DNA from: Eubacteriaceae bacterium
GTDB lineage: Bacteria; Bacillota; Clostridia; Eubacteriales; Anaerofustaceae
NCBI GenBank assembly: GCA_009782875.1
Contig: WRIE01000018.1
Location: 1-50,788, forward strand
Length of the DNA: 50,788 nucleotides
Direction: 5' to 3'
Made by a program: the position numbers and the translations under genes. The notes under the pieces were generated by a model. It was not told where the DNA came from. It searched no databases and saw only the letters and a list, made by a program, of their open reading frames with translations. This document shows, piece after piece, positions 1 to 7,101 of the stretch; the stretch's first letter is position 1, and every line of letters begins with the position of its first letter.

Positions 1-62
1 ATCCATACCAAGTGGTATTTTATATCGTATGTGCAATGCGCCGACTTTCTGTAGTTCTCCAA
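1..62 (-). CDS. tnpA: IS200/IS605 family TnpA transposase, amino-terminal fragment (continues beyond window)
   Basis: Minus-strand translation from a TTG at 62 reads MENYRKSAHCTYDIKYHLVW, which matches the typical start of Y1 HUH transposases (a basic N-terminus followed by a Y-x-L/I-K-Y-H-L-V-W beta strand). A GAGGTG ribosome binding site lies 7 bases upstream of the TTG. Only about 20 codons are inside the window, so the HUH motif and catalytic tyrosine cannot be inspected. It is distinct from the second IS200-like gene at 3070-3525, whose N-terminus differs. Confidence 0.6.
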   Translation of the reverse strand, partial: MENYRKSAHCTYDIKYHLVW

Positions 63-111
63 TTGTTTTCACCTCTTCGATTTAGTATTACTAAATCGGC
101 TGAAAACAATT
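61..111. repeat. Nested palindrome, IS left-end hairpin
   Basis: Outer arms AATTGTTTTCA / TGAAAACAATT (61-71 and 101-111) enclose inner arms CGATTTAG / CTAAATCG (78-85 and 91-98) around a 5-base loop. It sits directly upstream of the tnpA start on the minus strand, where IS200/IS605 elements carry the hairpin used for strand transfer. Confidence 0.6.
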
Positions 112-195
112 CATCTTGCAAGTTGACCTAAAGGTTTCGCCTGGAAGGCGAGGGTTTTAGACCCATTATACAGACAATAAATTTTTTAACGGGAG

Positions 196-609
196 GTGGC
201 TGGGATAGCTGAAGAGTCGAGGCGCGTCAACCTGCATGCGGAGACGCTCAACGCCAACGCCAAGGAGATAGGGGCGCTAAGCGGCAAAGTCGACATCTTG
301 CTAGAGCAGACAAAGAACATCGAAGAGCGCCAGATAGCGCTCAACGACAGCCTCGCCGCTAAAATCGAGAAGCTGGGCAAAGACCTCGCTATCTTCATCC
401 AAAGAAGCGAAGAACGGGAGAAGCGGCAAGACGAGCGCATTGACACGCTCGAAGCGAACGACGGCAAGCAGGACGTGCGCATCACGGCGCTCGAGCAGGC
501 GCCAGCCAGGAAGCTTGTCAGCGCAAAAGACGATGCCATAAAGCAGGCCATCACATTTTTTACAGTGCTGCTGCTGGGCTGGCTCGCTTTCAAGCTCGGC
601 TTGCTGTAG
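196..609 (+). CDS. Coiled-coil protein with a carboxy-terminal membrane anchor, XhlA/holin-accessory-like
   Basis: The product is about 137 residues. Residues 1-110 are hydrophilic, rich in Glu, Lys, Asp and Ala with heptad spacing, and predict a long coiled coil. Residues 118-137 form one hydrophobic segment ending at the carboxy terminus. This is the layout of phage XhlA-type proteins (helical stalk plus C-terminal anchor), which associate with holins; the match is by architecture only. The GTG at 196 overlaps the GGGAGG ribosome binding site. An ATA at 205 lies 8 bases after that site and would give the sequence ATA-A-E-E-S, so the real start may be an altered ATG at 205. It sits between an IS end and a Hol-Tox-like locus, suggesting a prophage remnant. 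Confidence 0.6.
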   Translation: MAGIAEESRRVNLHAETLNANAKEIGALSGKVDILLEQTKNIEERQIALNDSLAAKIEKLGKDLAIFIQRSEEREKRQDERIDTLEANDGKQDVRITALEQAPARKLVSAKDDAIKQAITFFTVLLLGWLAFKLGLL

Positions 610-734
610 GCGATTTTCATTAATCGCTAGCATAAACCTTGCAGCATAGTATATAATAGCAGCGTGAATGCGGGCGGATAACGCCGAAGCGATTTACACG
701 CAAGCCTGAAGAACAAGGCGAAATACGCCATTGG

Positions 735-762
735 AAAAAGCCAGGCGCGGGTAACGCCTGGC
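735..762 (-). terminator. Terminator of toxin mRNA, locus 1
   Basis: On the minus strand the arms GCCAGGCG and CGCCTGGC surround a 7-base loop and are followed by TTTTT. It ends the transcript that carries the toxin gene at 861-953. A near-identical stem (GCCAGGTG / CACCTGGC) ends locus 2 at 15594-15620. Confidence 0.7.
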
Positions 763-834
763 AGCAAAGCTTTCGGGCTTGCAGCTGGACTCCAAATTAT
801 GCGGGTTTTGAAGCAATTTAGAGCCAGTCGCGTT

Positions 835-872
835 AAGCCGCATCTGTTGAGGGAGGCGGCTTATTTTTCTTT
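835..872 (+). terminator. Terminator of the antisense RNA, locus 1
   Basis: Arms AAGCCGC (835-841) and GCGGCTT (856-862) are followed by ATTTTTCTTT on the plus strand. The stem overlaps the toxin stop codon on the other strand. Confidence 0.6.
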
Positions 873-953
873 CCTGGATAATGCTATTAAGTCAACTATA
901 AGCCCCGCATCCGCAATTGCGAGGATTATAGCGTCATACAATGTTATATCTAT
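861..953 (-). CDS. Small hydrophobic Hol-Tox-like type I toxin, non-ATG start
   Basis: About 30 residues: a short start, then Y-D-A-I-I-L-A-I-A, a hydrophobic helix (residues 7-24) and a basic tail S-R-K-E-K. This is the pattern of the putative holin-like toxin family (single membrane helix, charged C-terminus), which damages membranes when overproduced. A strong AAAGGAGG site lies exactly 7 bases before an ATA codon at 953; the first conventional alternative is a TTG at 941, 19 bases away and too far for that site. The gene therefore either uses ATA or has lost its ATG by one G-to-A change. A promoter at 1007-1035 and a terminator at 735-762 complete the unit. Too short for standard gene callers. 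Confidence 0.55.
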   Translation of the reverse strand: MDITLYDAIILAIADAGLIVDLIALSRKEK

Positions 954-1006
954 AAGCTGCCCTCCTTTCCAGGAGACCAGCCGCAAAAGAGCCCTAGGCT
1001 CGCTTG

Positions 1007-1035
1007 GATATAGTATACACGCCCAAAACCGTCAA
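1007..1035 (-). promoter_or_regulatory. Toxin promoter, locus 1
   Basis: On the minus strand TTGACG (1035-1030) and TATATC (1012-1007) are separated by 17 bases. The same arrangement, TTGGCA-17-TATATC, with matching flanks, drives locus 2 at 15347-15375; this conservation supports it. The 5' leader contains a GAGCC-x3-GGCTC hairpin at 989-1001. Confidence 0.6.
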
Positions 1036-1051
1036 GCAATGGCAAAAAGCT

Positions 1052-1082
1052 ACCAGCTCCGTGATGGAGTTGGTTTTTTTTT
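1052..1082 (+). terminator. Rho-independent terminator
   Basis: ACCAGCTCC (1052-1060) pairs with GGAGTTGGT (1066-1074), followed by a run of T to 1082. It faces plus-strand transcription and insulates the methyltransferase operon from the upstream locus. It could also end read-through from the antisense RNA. Confidence 0.75.
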
Positions 1083-1115
1083 ACAGTCAATGATTTGCCT
1101 TTGTCTCGTCATTAA

Positions 1116-1144
1116 TTGAATTTTCAAAGCGAGTCTGCTATTAT
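1116..1144 (+). promoter_or_regulatory. Promoter of the DNA methyltransferase operon
   Basis: TTGAAT (1116-1121), a 17-base spacer and TATTAT (1139-1144). The predicted start of transcription falls at about 1150, leaving only about a dozen bases before the ATG at 1163, just enough for the GGAGGA ribosome binding site. Confidence 0.65.
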
Positions 1145-1162
1145 ATTAGCGGAGGAAGCTCT

Positions 1163-2101
1163 ATGGCGAATTTTACGTTTATAGACCTATTCGCTGGAAT
1201 AGGCGGATTTCATCAAGCTGCCCACTCGCTTGGTGGAATTTGTTTATTCGCCAGCGAAATCGACAGTGAAGCAAAACGCGCTTATGCTGCCAATTACGGG
1301 CTAGAGCCTTATGGCGATATTACAAAAGTATCAAATGATGAAATACCTTGCCATGATGTGCTCTTTGCAGGGTTTCCTTGCCAGCCATTCAGCATAATTG
1401 GAAACAGATTGGGCTTTGATGATATAAGGGGGACGCTTTTTTTTGAAATCGCCAGAATCCTTGAAGCGAAAAAGCCACAGCTATTTGTTTTGGAAAATGT
1501 GAAGCAACTAAGCAGGCATAACTACGGGAAAACTATGAAAACCATAGTCTACACTTTGGAAAATATAGGATATAAAGTATACTGGAATGTTCTCAACGCG
1601 CTTGATTTCGGATTGCCACAAAAAAGGGAGAGGACAATAATTGTTGGTTTTTTAGACCATAGCGTTTGTTTCTCATTCCCTGCAATCAAAACTATCGGAA
1701 AACTTGAGGATATACTGCAGCCAGACGAAGAAGTTGATTTAAAGCACTTCGCCAGCAGCTATATACTCAACAAGCGTTTAGCAGCACATTCAAGCCAGTA
1801 TTATCCCAGCATATGGCATGAGAATAAAAGCGGAAACATCTCAAGCTACCCATATTCGTGCGCTTTACGCGCCGGCGCTTCTTATAATTATCTGCTTGTC
1901 AATGGACAAAGGCGGCTTACACCAAGGGAAATGTTGAGACTGCAGGGCTTCCCAGATTCATTCCAAATTGTGTGCAATGACAGCCAAACCCGTAAACAGG
2001 CGGGAAATGCCGTTCCAGTAAATATGATAAAATCAGTGTTACAGGAGGCACTTAATGCAAAGGCCGAAGCTCAGAGACAACAGGGGGAAAGAGCCATATG
2101 A
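1163..2101 (+). CDS. DNA (cytosine-5-)-methyltransferase, type II
   Basis: A 312-residue C5-cytosine methyltransferase. Motif I is F-x-G-I-G-G-F at residues 9-15. Motif IV is G-F-P-C-Q-P-F with the catalytic Cys at about 73. E-N-V is motif VI, Q-K-R-E-R-T-I-I-V-G is motif VIII, L-T-P-R-E-M-L-R-L-Q-G-F-P is motif IX and Q-A-G-N-A-V is motif X. All are present and in order, so the enzyme should be active; the target sequence cannot be read from it. The next gene starts inside its 3' end (47-base overlap), the usual translational coupling of a modification enzyme with its restriction partner. That partner is frameshifted, so the methylase may now be an orphan. Confidence 0.9.
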   Translation: MANFTFIDLFAGIGGFHQAAHSLGGICLFASEIDSEAKRAYAANYGLEPYGDITKVSNDEIPCHDVLFAGFPCQPFSIIGNRLGFDDIRGTLFFEIARILEAKKPQLFVLENVKQLSRHNYGKTMKTIVYTLENIGYKVYWNVLNALDFGLPQKRERTIIVGFLDHSVCFSFPAIKTIGKLEDILQPDEEVDLKHFASSYILNKRLAAHSSQYYPSIWHENKSGNISSYPYSCALRAGASYNYLLVNGQRRLTPREMLRLQGFPDSFQIVCNDSQTRKQAGNAVPVNMIKSVLQEALNAKAEAQRQQGERAI

Positions 2102-2788
2102 GCTTTATCCCTTAGGACGAATACCACAAGAGGTCGTCCACAGGATAGGCAAATGGGCTGTATACTATTTCTCAGTAGGGAAATCCGATATTAATGGCGA
2201 AGACTGGGGTGACATCTTTGCAAAAAGCATAGAGGGCGAGCACTTAGGGAGCCCCTTGGGGCTCGCCGATGTTGTTTATGAGGGAATGGCGTGGTCAGCA
2301 AAGTCAATCAAACTAGAAAAGCCGCATTCCGCTACTAGAGCCCGTATAATTTCTGGCCGTTGCTCTCCTGACTATTCATACGGAATCGCGAACCCACATG
2401 AAGACATCCAAAAAACTGGCGATGCTGTCTTATCTATATACAATGAGCGCATAAACATAGCAAAGAATGTGTACGAACCACTAAGAACAATCGTTTTGAT
2501 ACGCAATTTTACATGCTTGAGTTTACACTCTTTGAGCATGACACAGTCCGCTACATAACATCAGAATATATCTGGAGAAAAAATAAGCATGGCAACATGG
2601 AAGGCATTAGCATAGCAACCAGCAAGCATTGTTTCACATGGCAGCCGCATGGAGCTCAATTCACTATTCTCTATGATATCCCAGCTTATGCATGCCGGTT
2701 TAAAGTTAAGCGTCCAGCAATCCTCGACTTTGACAAAACCATGCTCCAAATAGGGTTTGATGAAAGCTGGGTTGATTTTGTCAAATAG
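2055..2788 (+). pseudogene. Frameshifted probable restriction endonuclease coupled to the methyltransferase
   Basis: Translation from the ATG at 2055 (ribosome binding site GGAGG 7 bases upstream) runs to 2558, but from about 2500 it turns nonsensical. From about 2505 a second frame reads on to 2788 as a coherent, Trp- and aromatic-rich sequence (Y-M-L-E-F-T-L-F-E, then T-W-Q-P-H-G-x-Q-F-T-I). A single-base indel in the T-run near 2505-2509 would restore one protein of about 244 residues. I do not recognise the endonuclease family; the function is inferred from its overlap with the methyltransferase. Either the gene is dead or the sequence contains an error. Confidence 0.6.
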
Positions 2789-2820
2789 ATATCTTTTATG
2801 GTATAATAATCCCAACACGA

Positions 2821-2877
2821 TCCCGCACACCTCTTGCCAGCGAAGCCGGCAAAGTGTCCCATGCGGGGACGTTTTTT
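2821..2877 (+). terminator. Terminator of the methyltransferase operon
   Basis: Outer arms TCCCGCA (2821-2827) and TGCGGGGA (2862-2869), with inner arms TTGCC / GGCAA (2834-2838 and 2848-2852), are followed by T6 at 2872-2877. Confidence 0.7.
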
Positions 2878-2894
2878 GCTGGGACAACAGCAAT

Positions 2895-3635
2895 CGCCAC
2901 CACCCGTAAAACGGGTGGTTCGGGGAGCGCCCTATAAGGGCGTGCTGCCGGCAGCCCCTCGAGGGGCTGCTGGAGTCTCCCTTAGAACTTGCTTTGCCAA
3001 AGGCTATCTAGACTCCAGCGAATTGCCTTTGACACATCTCCGCCCCTGAAGGGGCATTAGTATTGCTAGCTACCCCTTGAAGGGGTCCTCATACTCTTTC
3101 ACACCTAGTTTGTCGAGTGCAATGCCGTGCTTCTCTTGCTCTTGGATATATTTCCTTACTGTTGCATCATTCAAGCCCACGGCGCTGACATAGTAGCCTT
3201 GCGCTCAAAAATGCCTGTTTCCAAATTTGTGCTTCAGGTTGGCATGTTTGTCGAAGATCATTAGCGCGCTCTTGCCTTTCAGATAGCCCATGAAGCTTGA
3301 GATGCTGGTCTTGGGTGGAATTTCCACAAGCATATGCGCACGGCCTGGCATCAGGCGCCCTTCGATCAGCTCCACCCCTTTGTATTCGCATAACTTCCGA
3401 AGTATTTCCCCGATGCTTGTAGCGTATTGGGCAAAAATCGCTTTCCTTCTGTATTTTGGTGTGAATATGATATGATAGTTGCACATCGACTTAGTGTGGG
3501 CTAGGCTATTTGCCTTGTTTGCCATATTTGCGCCGCCTATCGTTTTTATTGGAGCCTAGACAATTCCAATCTTACATGAAAGGCGGCCCAATTGTATAAC
3601 TTTTTACTCCCACCCGCATAGCGGGTGGTTTTTTG
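2895..3635 (-). mobile_element. IS200-like insertion sequence, inactive
   Basis: Near-identical hairpins flank the transposase pseudogene: CCACCCGT-AAA-ACGGGTGG at 2900-2918 and CCACCCGC-ATA-GCGGGTGG at 3610-3628, the latter followed by T6. Such paired subterminal hairpins mark the ends of IS200/IS605 elements. Between the left hairpin and the tnpA stop (2919-3069) are further stem-loops (for example CTGGAGTCT / AGACTCCAG). There is no tnpB. Exact cleavage sites cannot be assigned. Confidence 0.65.
3070..3525 (-). pseudogene. tnpA: IS200-like TnpA transposase with an internal stop and an altered HUH motif
   Basis: The minus-strand frame encodes a recognisable Y1 transposase (residues such as Y-H-I-I-F-T-P-K-Y-R-R-K) from an ATG at 3525. 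The codon for a normally conserved Trp is TGA (3205-3207), after which the same frame continues in perfect family style (A-Q-G-Y-Y-V-S-A-V-G-L-N-D-A-T, then Y-I-Q-E-Q with the catalytic Tyr) to a TAG at 3070. The HUH motif, usually D-H-V-H-M-L, reads G-R-A-H-M-L, so the first metal-binding His is missing. Two independent lesions make this element inactive unless complemented in trans. Confidence 0.85.
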
Positions 3636-3716
3636 TTGATGGCATTTGACACTTCGCATCGATTCGGTGCAAAGTGCCCCATGCCATCAACAGGCTAAAG
3701 CCTAGGGCAGAAAAAA

Positions 3717-3747
3717 TAAAAAGCCCCCAAACCGGAGGCTTTTTTTA
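3717..3747 (-). terminator. Terminator downstream of tRNA-Pro (bidirectional)
   Basis: AAGCC(C)CC pairs with GG(A)GGCTT, with T-rich tracts on both strands (TTTTTATTTTTT on the minus strand). It lies about 90 bases downstream of the tRNA-Pro gene. A second long hairpin, GATGGCAT / ATGCCATC, spans about 3637-3688. Confidence 0.65.
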
Positions 3748-3838
3748 TAGTGTGTAGTAAAAAATTAGTAAACGAGGTTTTCCAAGTAAGCGAATCGAAC
3801 ACCTAGAGCCAGAAAACCGCATATTTAAGGCAAAAAAA

Positions 3839-3915
3839 TGGTCGGAATGAGAGGATTCGAACCTCCGGCCTCTTGGTCCCGAACCAAGCGCTCTACCAAG
3901 CTGAGCCACATCCCG
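3839..3915 (-). tRNA. tRNA-Pro, anticodon CGG
   Basis: A 77-base cloverleaf on the minus strand. The acceptor is CGGGATG pairing with CATTCCG (one G-U pair), and the 3' end ACCA is encoded. The D-arm contains GCTCAGCTTGGTAGAGC, the anticodon stem is CTTGG/CCAAG with loop TTCGGGA (anticodon CGG), and the T-arm is GGAGG-TTCGAAT-CCTCT. It reads CCG proline codons. It stands alone. Confidence 0.95.
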
Positions 3916-3958
3916 ACTAAATTATTTTATATGGGAAAGCGAAGTGTTTCAAGTGTTT

Positions 3959-4558
3959 TTAGCAACAAATACCCAAACTTGCTTCGCTAAAAGTGATATC
4001 AAGCAAACGCCATTTGCCAGCAATCTTTACCAAAGTCAAATTTGCTGTCATTTCAACTGCTTCATTGCCATCAGCAGAAACATTGAAGCTTACCTCCATA
4101 CTCTCCATGCTCTCTATTGTTATGTCTAGCATCGAATTAATAGAATCAATGAAGCTAGGCTCATATTTCTCATTGAAATCAATTTTGTATCCAGAAATTT
4201 TATATCCAGCTCCAAAATCCCTTTCAAGCCTGTCATGGAATCTCATGAAGAATTCTGTCAGGTTATCTTTATATGCCTCCCCATCAACGTTGCTTTGCAA
4301 TTCCGGGTGGAAAAGCTCAACAAAAGTGACTGGATCTGTGGTCTCGACAGATTTAACAAGTTGGGAAAACAAGTATTTCTGGGTCTTAGGGTACGCGACA
4401 TAAAAGACAACTGCCATCATAACGGCAAGGGCAGCAAAAGAAATCCCCGAAATTAAGATAAAAGTCATGCGTCTAAATCTCAACGGGATTTTAGCGCCAC
4501 ATTCATGGCAAGTAGTTCGGAATTTTTTTAGGCTTGCACCACAATTTGGACACTTCAC
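3959..4558 (-). CDS. Zinc-ribbon, single-pass membrane protein with an extracellular domain
   Basis: About 199 residues. The start is most likely the GTG at 4558: TGGAG lies 6 bases upstream and the protein then begins M-K-C-P-N-C-G, as zinc-ribbon proteins usually do; a GTG at 4570 has no ribosome binding site. Two C-x2-C knuckles (residues 3-6 and 18-21) form a cytoplasmic zinc ribbon. A transmembrane helix follows at about 32-55. The rest is an exported domain of roughly 140 residues whose end (beta strands finishing in G-K-W-R-L-L-D-I) recalls NTF2-like folds. Two other zinc-ribbon membrane proteins occur in the window (9842 and 34220). Function unknown. Confidence 0.7.
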   Translation of the reverse strand: MKCPNCGASLKKFRTTCHECGAKIPLRFRRMTFILISGISFAALAVMMAVVFYVAYPKTQKYLFSQLVKSVETTDPVTFVELFHPELQSNVDGEAYKDNLTEFFMRFHDRLERDFGAGYKISGYKIDFNEKYEPSFIDSINSMLDITIESMESMEVSFNVSADGNEAVEMTANLTLVKIAGKWRLLDITFSEASLGICC

Positions 4559-4694
4559 ATTTTTCTCCACTTTTGAGATTTATCATTGATTGAACGCAAA
4601 CAAAAAATTAAATGCTGCACTGTAAGAAGCTTTATATGAAGGCAAACTTCGTTGCTGCAGGCAGCATATATTGCTAAACTTTTATCTACTTTGC

Positions 4695-6845
4695 TTATAC
4701 CCTGTATGCGTAAATCACACTTTGGACATCAGATATCTTATTGATAACCGATTCCACCTGGTCAGTTGAATCTACGACAATGTCTACTGAAATGTTGACT
4801 GTGTAGTCCTTTGTTCGCAAGTTGAATCCGGAAATGTTGATGCCGTCATTGCTTATAACTGAGCTAATCTCGCTAAGCAGGTTTTTGCGGTCCATGGCCC
4901 TGATAAACAGTTCGGCAGTGTACTTTTCCTTCTTGTGCATAATATCATCAGACCAGCTTGCATTGATTAGCCTCTCAAGCTCTATGACTGCAGTTATGTT
5001 GACACAGTCAGACCTGTGGACAGTTATTCCCCTGCCTCTCGTGACATAGCCAATGACTTTGTCTCCGGGGACCGGGCTGCAGCAATTAGCCAGCTTGTAT
5101 GCTAGGCCGTCATCACCGTTGAAGTGGACAGACTGCTCCTTGTTATTTGGGGCGCCTGTTACAGAAATGGTTCGATCGTCTTCTTCAGCTGGAAAATCTG
5201 TCTTGAAATGTTCTTTGATTTTATTGATTATGGTGGCAGACTTCACACCTCCATAGCCGATAACAGAAAATAAATCTTCCCAACTTGAAACGTTGTAGCG
5301 GTTCTTGACAAATGATTCGTATTTGTCTCTAACGATCTGGGAAATATCCAGCTTTTGGGTTTTGGCTTCCCTTTCAAAAATCTCTTTGCCCTTAAAGGTA
5401 TTTTCTTCTTTGTCAGCTCTGCGATAGAAAGCTTTAATTTTGCTTTTAGCCGCTGCGCTGGCTGCGATATTCAACCAATCCCGGCTTGGTCCTTTGGAAT
5501 TCTGGTTTGTGATAATTTCAACTATTTCCCCTGTTTGGAGCCGGTAGTTCAAGGGCACCAATCTGTTGTTAACTTTTGCCCCTGAGCATCTATGGCCCAC
5601 ATCAGTATGGATCCTGTATGCGAAGTCGATAGGTGTGGAGTTGCTGGGCAGCTCGATGACTTTGCCTTTTGGAGTGAAAACATAAACCTCTTCAGTATAT
5701 AAGTCGTCTTTGACTGATTCAAGGAATTCCCCGGAATCGTCAACTTCCTCTTCTATCTCTTTGAGCTCCATTAGCCATTTAAGGCGCTCAGCCAATATGT
5801 CGTTGTTTGAATATGAGCCTTCCTTATACTTCCAATGGGCAGCTATACCCAGCTCTGCTGTTTCGTGCATCTCAAAGGTGCGTATCTGGATTTCAAACGG
5901 GGAGCCTCCCGGCCCGATAACCGTTGTATGCAATGATTGGTACATATTTGGCTTGGGCATTGCGATATAGTCTTTAAAACGCCCTGGTATGGGCTTCCAG
6001 AGCTCATGGACCCAGCCCAGCACAGCATAGCAATCTGAAATATTGTCTACAATAACCCTTATGGCTGTCAAATCGTAGATTTCGTTGAAATCTTTGCCTG
6101 TTGCCATTTTTTTGTAGATAGAATAAAAATGTTTCGGCCTGCCTGTGATATCGCAATTAATTCCCTCGGCTTCAAGTTTTGCAGCCAATGAAGAGATTAG
6201 GCTTTTTATTACTGCTTCCCTCTCAGAGCGTTTCTGTGTCACTTTATTTGCCAAATCTGTATATACATCCGGCAGCAAGTATCTGAGAGCGAGGTCTTCA
6301 AACTCCATCTTAAACATAAAAATGCCAAGCCGGTGGCTGATTGGCGCGTAGATATCAAGCACCTCTTGGGACTTTTCCCTTTGTTTTTCAGATTCCATGG
6401 CATACAATGTCCGCATGTTATGGAGCCTGTCAGCTAATTTGATTAAAATCACCCTGATGTCTTGGGCCATTGCAACGAGCATTTTTCTAAAGCTTTCAGA
6501 TTGTTGGTCTTCCAAGCTAGAGTACTCAAGCTTGGCAATTTTTGTCACAGCCTCTACAAGGCGCGCGATATTCAAACCAAAAGCTTCTTTTATGTCATTA
6601 AAGTTGTATTTTGTGTCCTCAATAACATCATGGAGCAAGCCTGCCACAACCGTTGTGGTATCCATATGCAACTGGGCGAGTATCAGCGCGATCTCTAGGG
6701 GGTGGATAATATAAGGTTCCCCAGTCAATCGGACTTGGGAGCCATGGGCTTCTTTTGCAAACAAATAAGCCCTCTCGATTAAATCACAATCGACCAAGGG
6801 ATTATATTCTTTTATAGCATCAATAACTTCGTGAATATCCCTCAT
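4695..6845 (-). CDS. rel: Bifunctional (p)ppGpp synthetase/hydrolase Rel
   Basis: 716 residues, the full length of a long RSH enzyme. The N-terminal HD hydrolase domain has H-P-L-E, H-D-V-I-E-D-T and K-L-A-D-R-L-H-N. The synthetase domain includes the R-x-K-D motif (G-R-F-K-D-Y-I-A-M-P-K) that marks bifunctional Rel/SpoT rather than RelA, and Q-I-R-T...A-E...A-A-H-W-K-Y-K. A TGS domain (V-Y-V-F-T-P-K-G) begins near 385, followed by the helical and conserved-Cys regions (N-C-C-S-P-V-P-G-D) and a C-terminal ACT domain. It should make and degrade the stringent-response alarmone in the cytoplasm on the ribosome. It is transcribed alone. The ATG at 6845 gives the standard N-terminus. Confidence 0.97.
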   Translation of the reverse strand: MRDIHEVIDAIKEYNPLVDCDLIERAYLFAKEAHGSQVRLTGEPYIIHPLEIALILAQLHMDTTTVVAGLLHDVIEDTKYNFNDIKEAFGLNIARLVEAVTKIAKLEYSSLEDQQSESFRKMLVAMAQDIRVILIKLADRLHNMRTLYAMESEKQREKSQEVLDIYAPISHRLGIFMFKMEFEDLALRYLLPDVYTDLANKVTQKRSEREAVIKSLISSLAAKLEAEGINCDITGRPKHFYSIYKKMATGKDFNEIYDLTAIRVIVDNISDCYAVLGWVHELWKPIPGRFKDYIAMPKPNMYQSLHTTVIGPGGSPFEIQIRTFEMHETAELGIAAHWKYKEGSYSNNDILAERLKWLMELKEIEEEVDDSGEFLESVKDDLYTEEVYVFTPKGKVIELPSNSTPIDFAYRIHTDVGHRCSGAKVNNRLVPLNYRLQTGEIVEIITNQNSKGPSRDWLNIAASAAAKSKIKAFYRRADKEENTFKGKEIFEREAKTQKLDISQIVRDKYESFVKNRYNVSSWEDLFSVIGYGGVKSATIINKIKEHFKTDFPAEEDDRTISVTGAPNNKEQSVHFNGDDGLAYKLANCCSPVPGDKVIGYVTRGRGITVHRSDCVNITAVIELERLINASWSDDIMHKKEKYTAELFIRAMDRKNLLSEISSVISNDGINISGFNLRTKDYTVNISVDIVVDSTDQVESVINKISDVQSVIYAYRV

Positions 6846-7008
6846 AATACAGTTCGCCTAATTATATATTTATTCAATGATTATACATGCTTACATTATA
6901 ATATGCAACTTTTTCTTAATGCTAATGCATGTGGATAATATTCAGCAATAAGCTAAATGACCTCTGTAATGCCTTTTACGCCATAGCCATTCAAATTTTG
7001 CAGAAAAC

Positions 7009-7076
7009 TGCGCAACAGAGATTCAATAATAATCGTTGAGTTTACTAGATGTTTATCGAGTTTGACCTGTTGCGCA
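7009..7076. repeat. Inverted repeat between rel and the PPOX gene
   Basis: TGCGCAACAG (7009-7018) and CTGTTGCGCA (7067-7076) are perfect 10-base inverted arms about 48 bases apart. They follow the 3' end of the minus-strand PPOX gene. There is no T-run, so it is not a typical terminator; its role is unknown. Confidence 0.5.
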
Positions 7077-7101
7077 AAGCTGCATGAATCACAAATGCAT
7101 A

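Larger units (their letters stand above)
1..185 (-). mobile_element. Left end of an IS200/IS605-type insertion sequence, cut by the window edge
   Basis: The first 62 bases encode the amino terminus of a TnpA-like transposase on the minus strand. Upstream of it is a nested palindrome at 61-111 (11-bp outer arms, 8-bp inner arms, 5-base loop), the kind of subterminal hairpin that IS200/IS605 transposases recognise as single-stranded DNA. A smaller GC-rich hairpin lies near 137-151. The outer boundary is not defined; the next gene begins near 196, so the element must end before that. The assignment is an inference from protein start plus hairpin. Confidence 0.55.
664..872 (+). ncRNA. Candidate antisense RNA antitoxin of type I toxin-antitoxin locus 1
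   Basis: A TATAAT box lies at 652-657, and a rho-independent terminator (AAGCCGC / GCGGCTT followed by ATTTTTCTTT) lies at 835-872, which would give an RNA of about 210 bases. It has no convincing open reading frame and is highly structured. It converges on the minus-strand toxin transcript and would overlap its 3' end for roughly 135 bases (about 735-870). This matches the tail-to-tail overlap of known Bacillus type I pairs such as bsrG/SR4 and txpA/RatA. A related but shortened copy exists at 15527-15622 on the opposite strand. The -35 element is weak, and transcription is inferred. Confidence 0.5.

Noticed and set aside
3205-3207. TGA read as Trp (recoded genetic code) because an in-frame TGA replaces Trp in the IS200-like transposase
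   Set aside because: Several intact genes in the window end with TGA at the expected place (ABC-F, phnL, first phnE), so TGA is a stop; the transposase is simply mutated.
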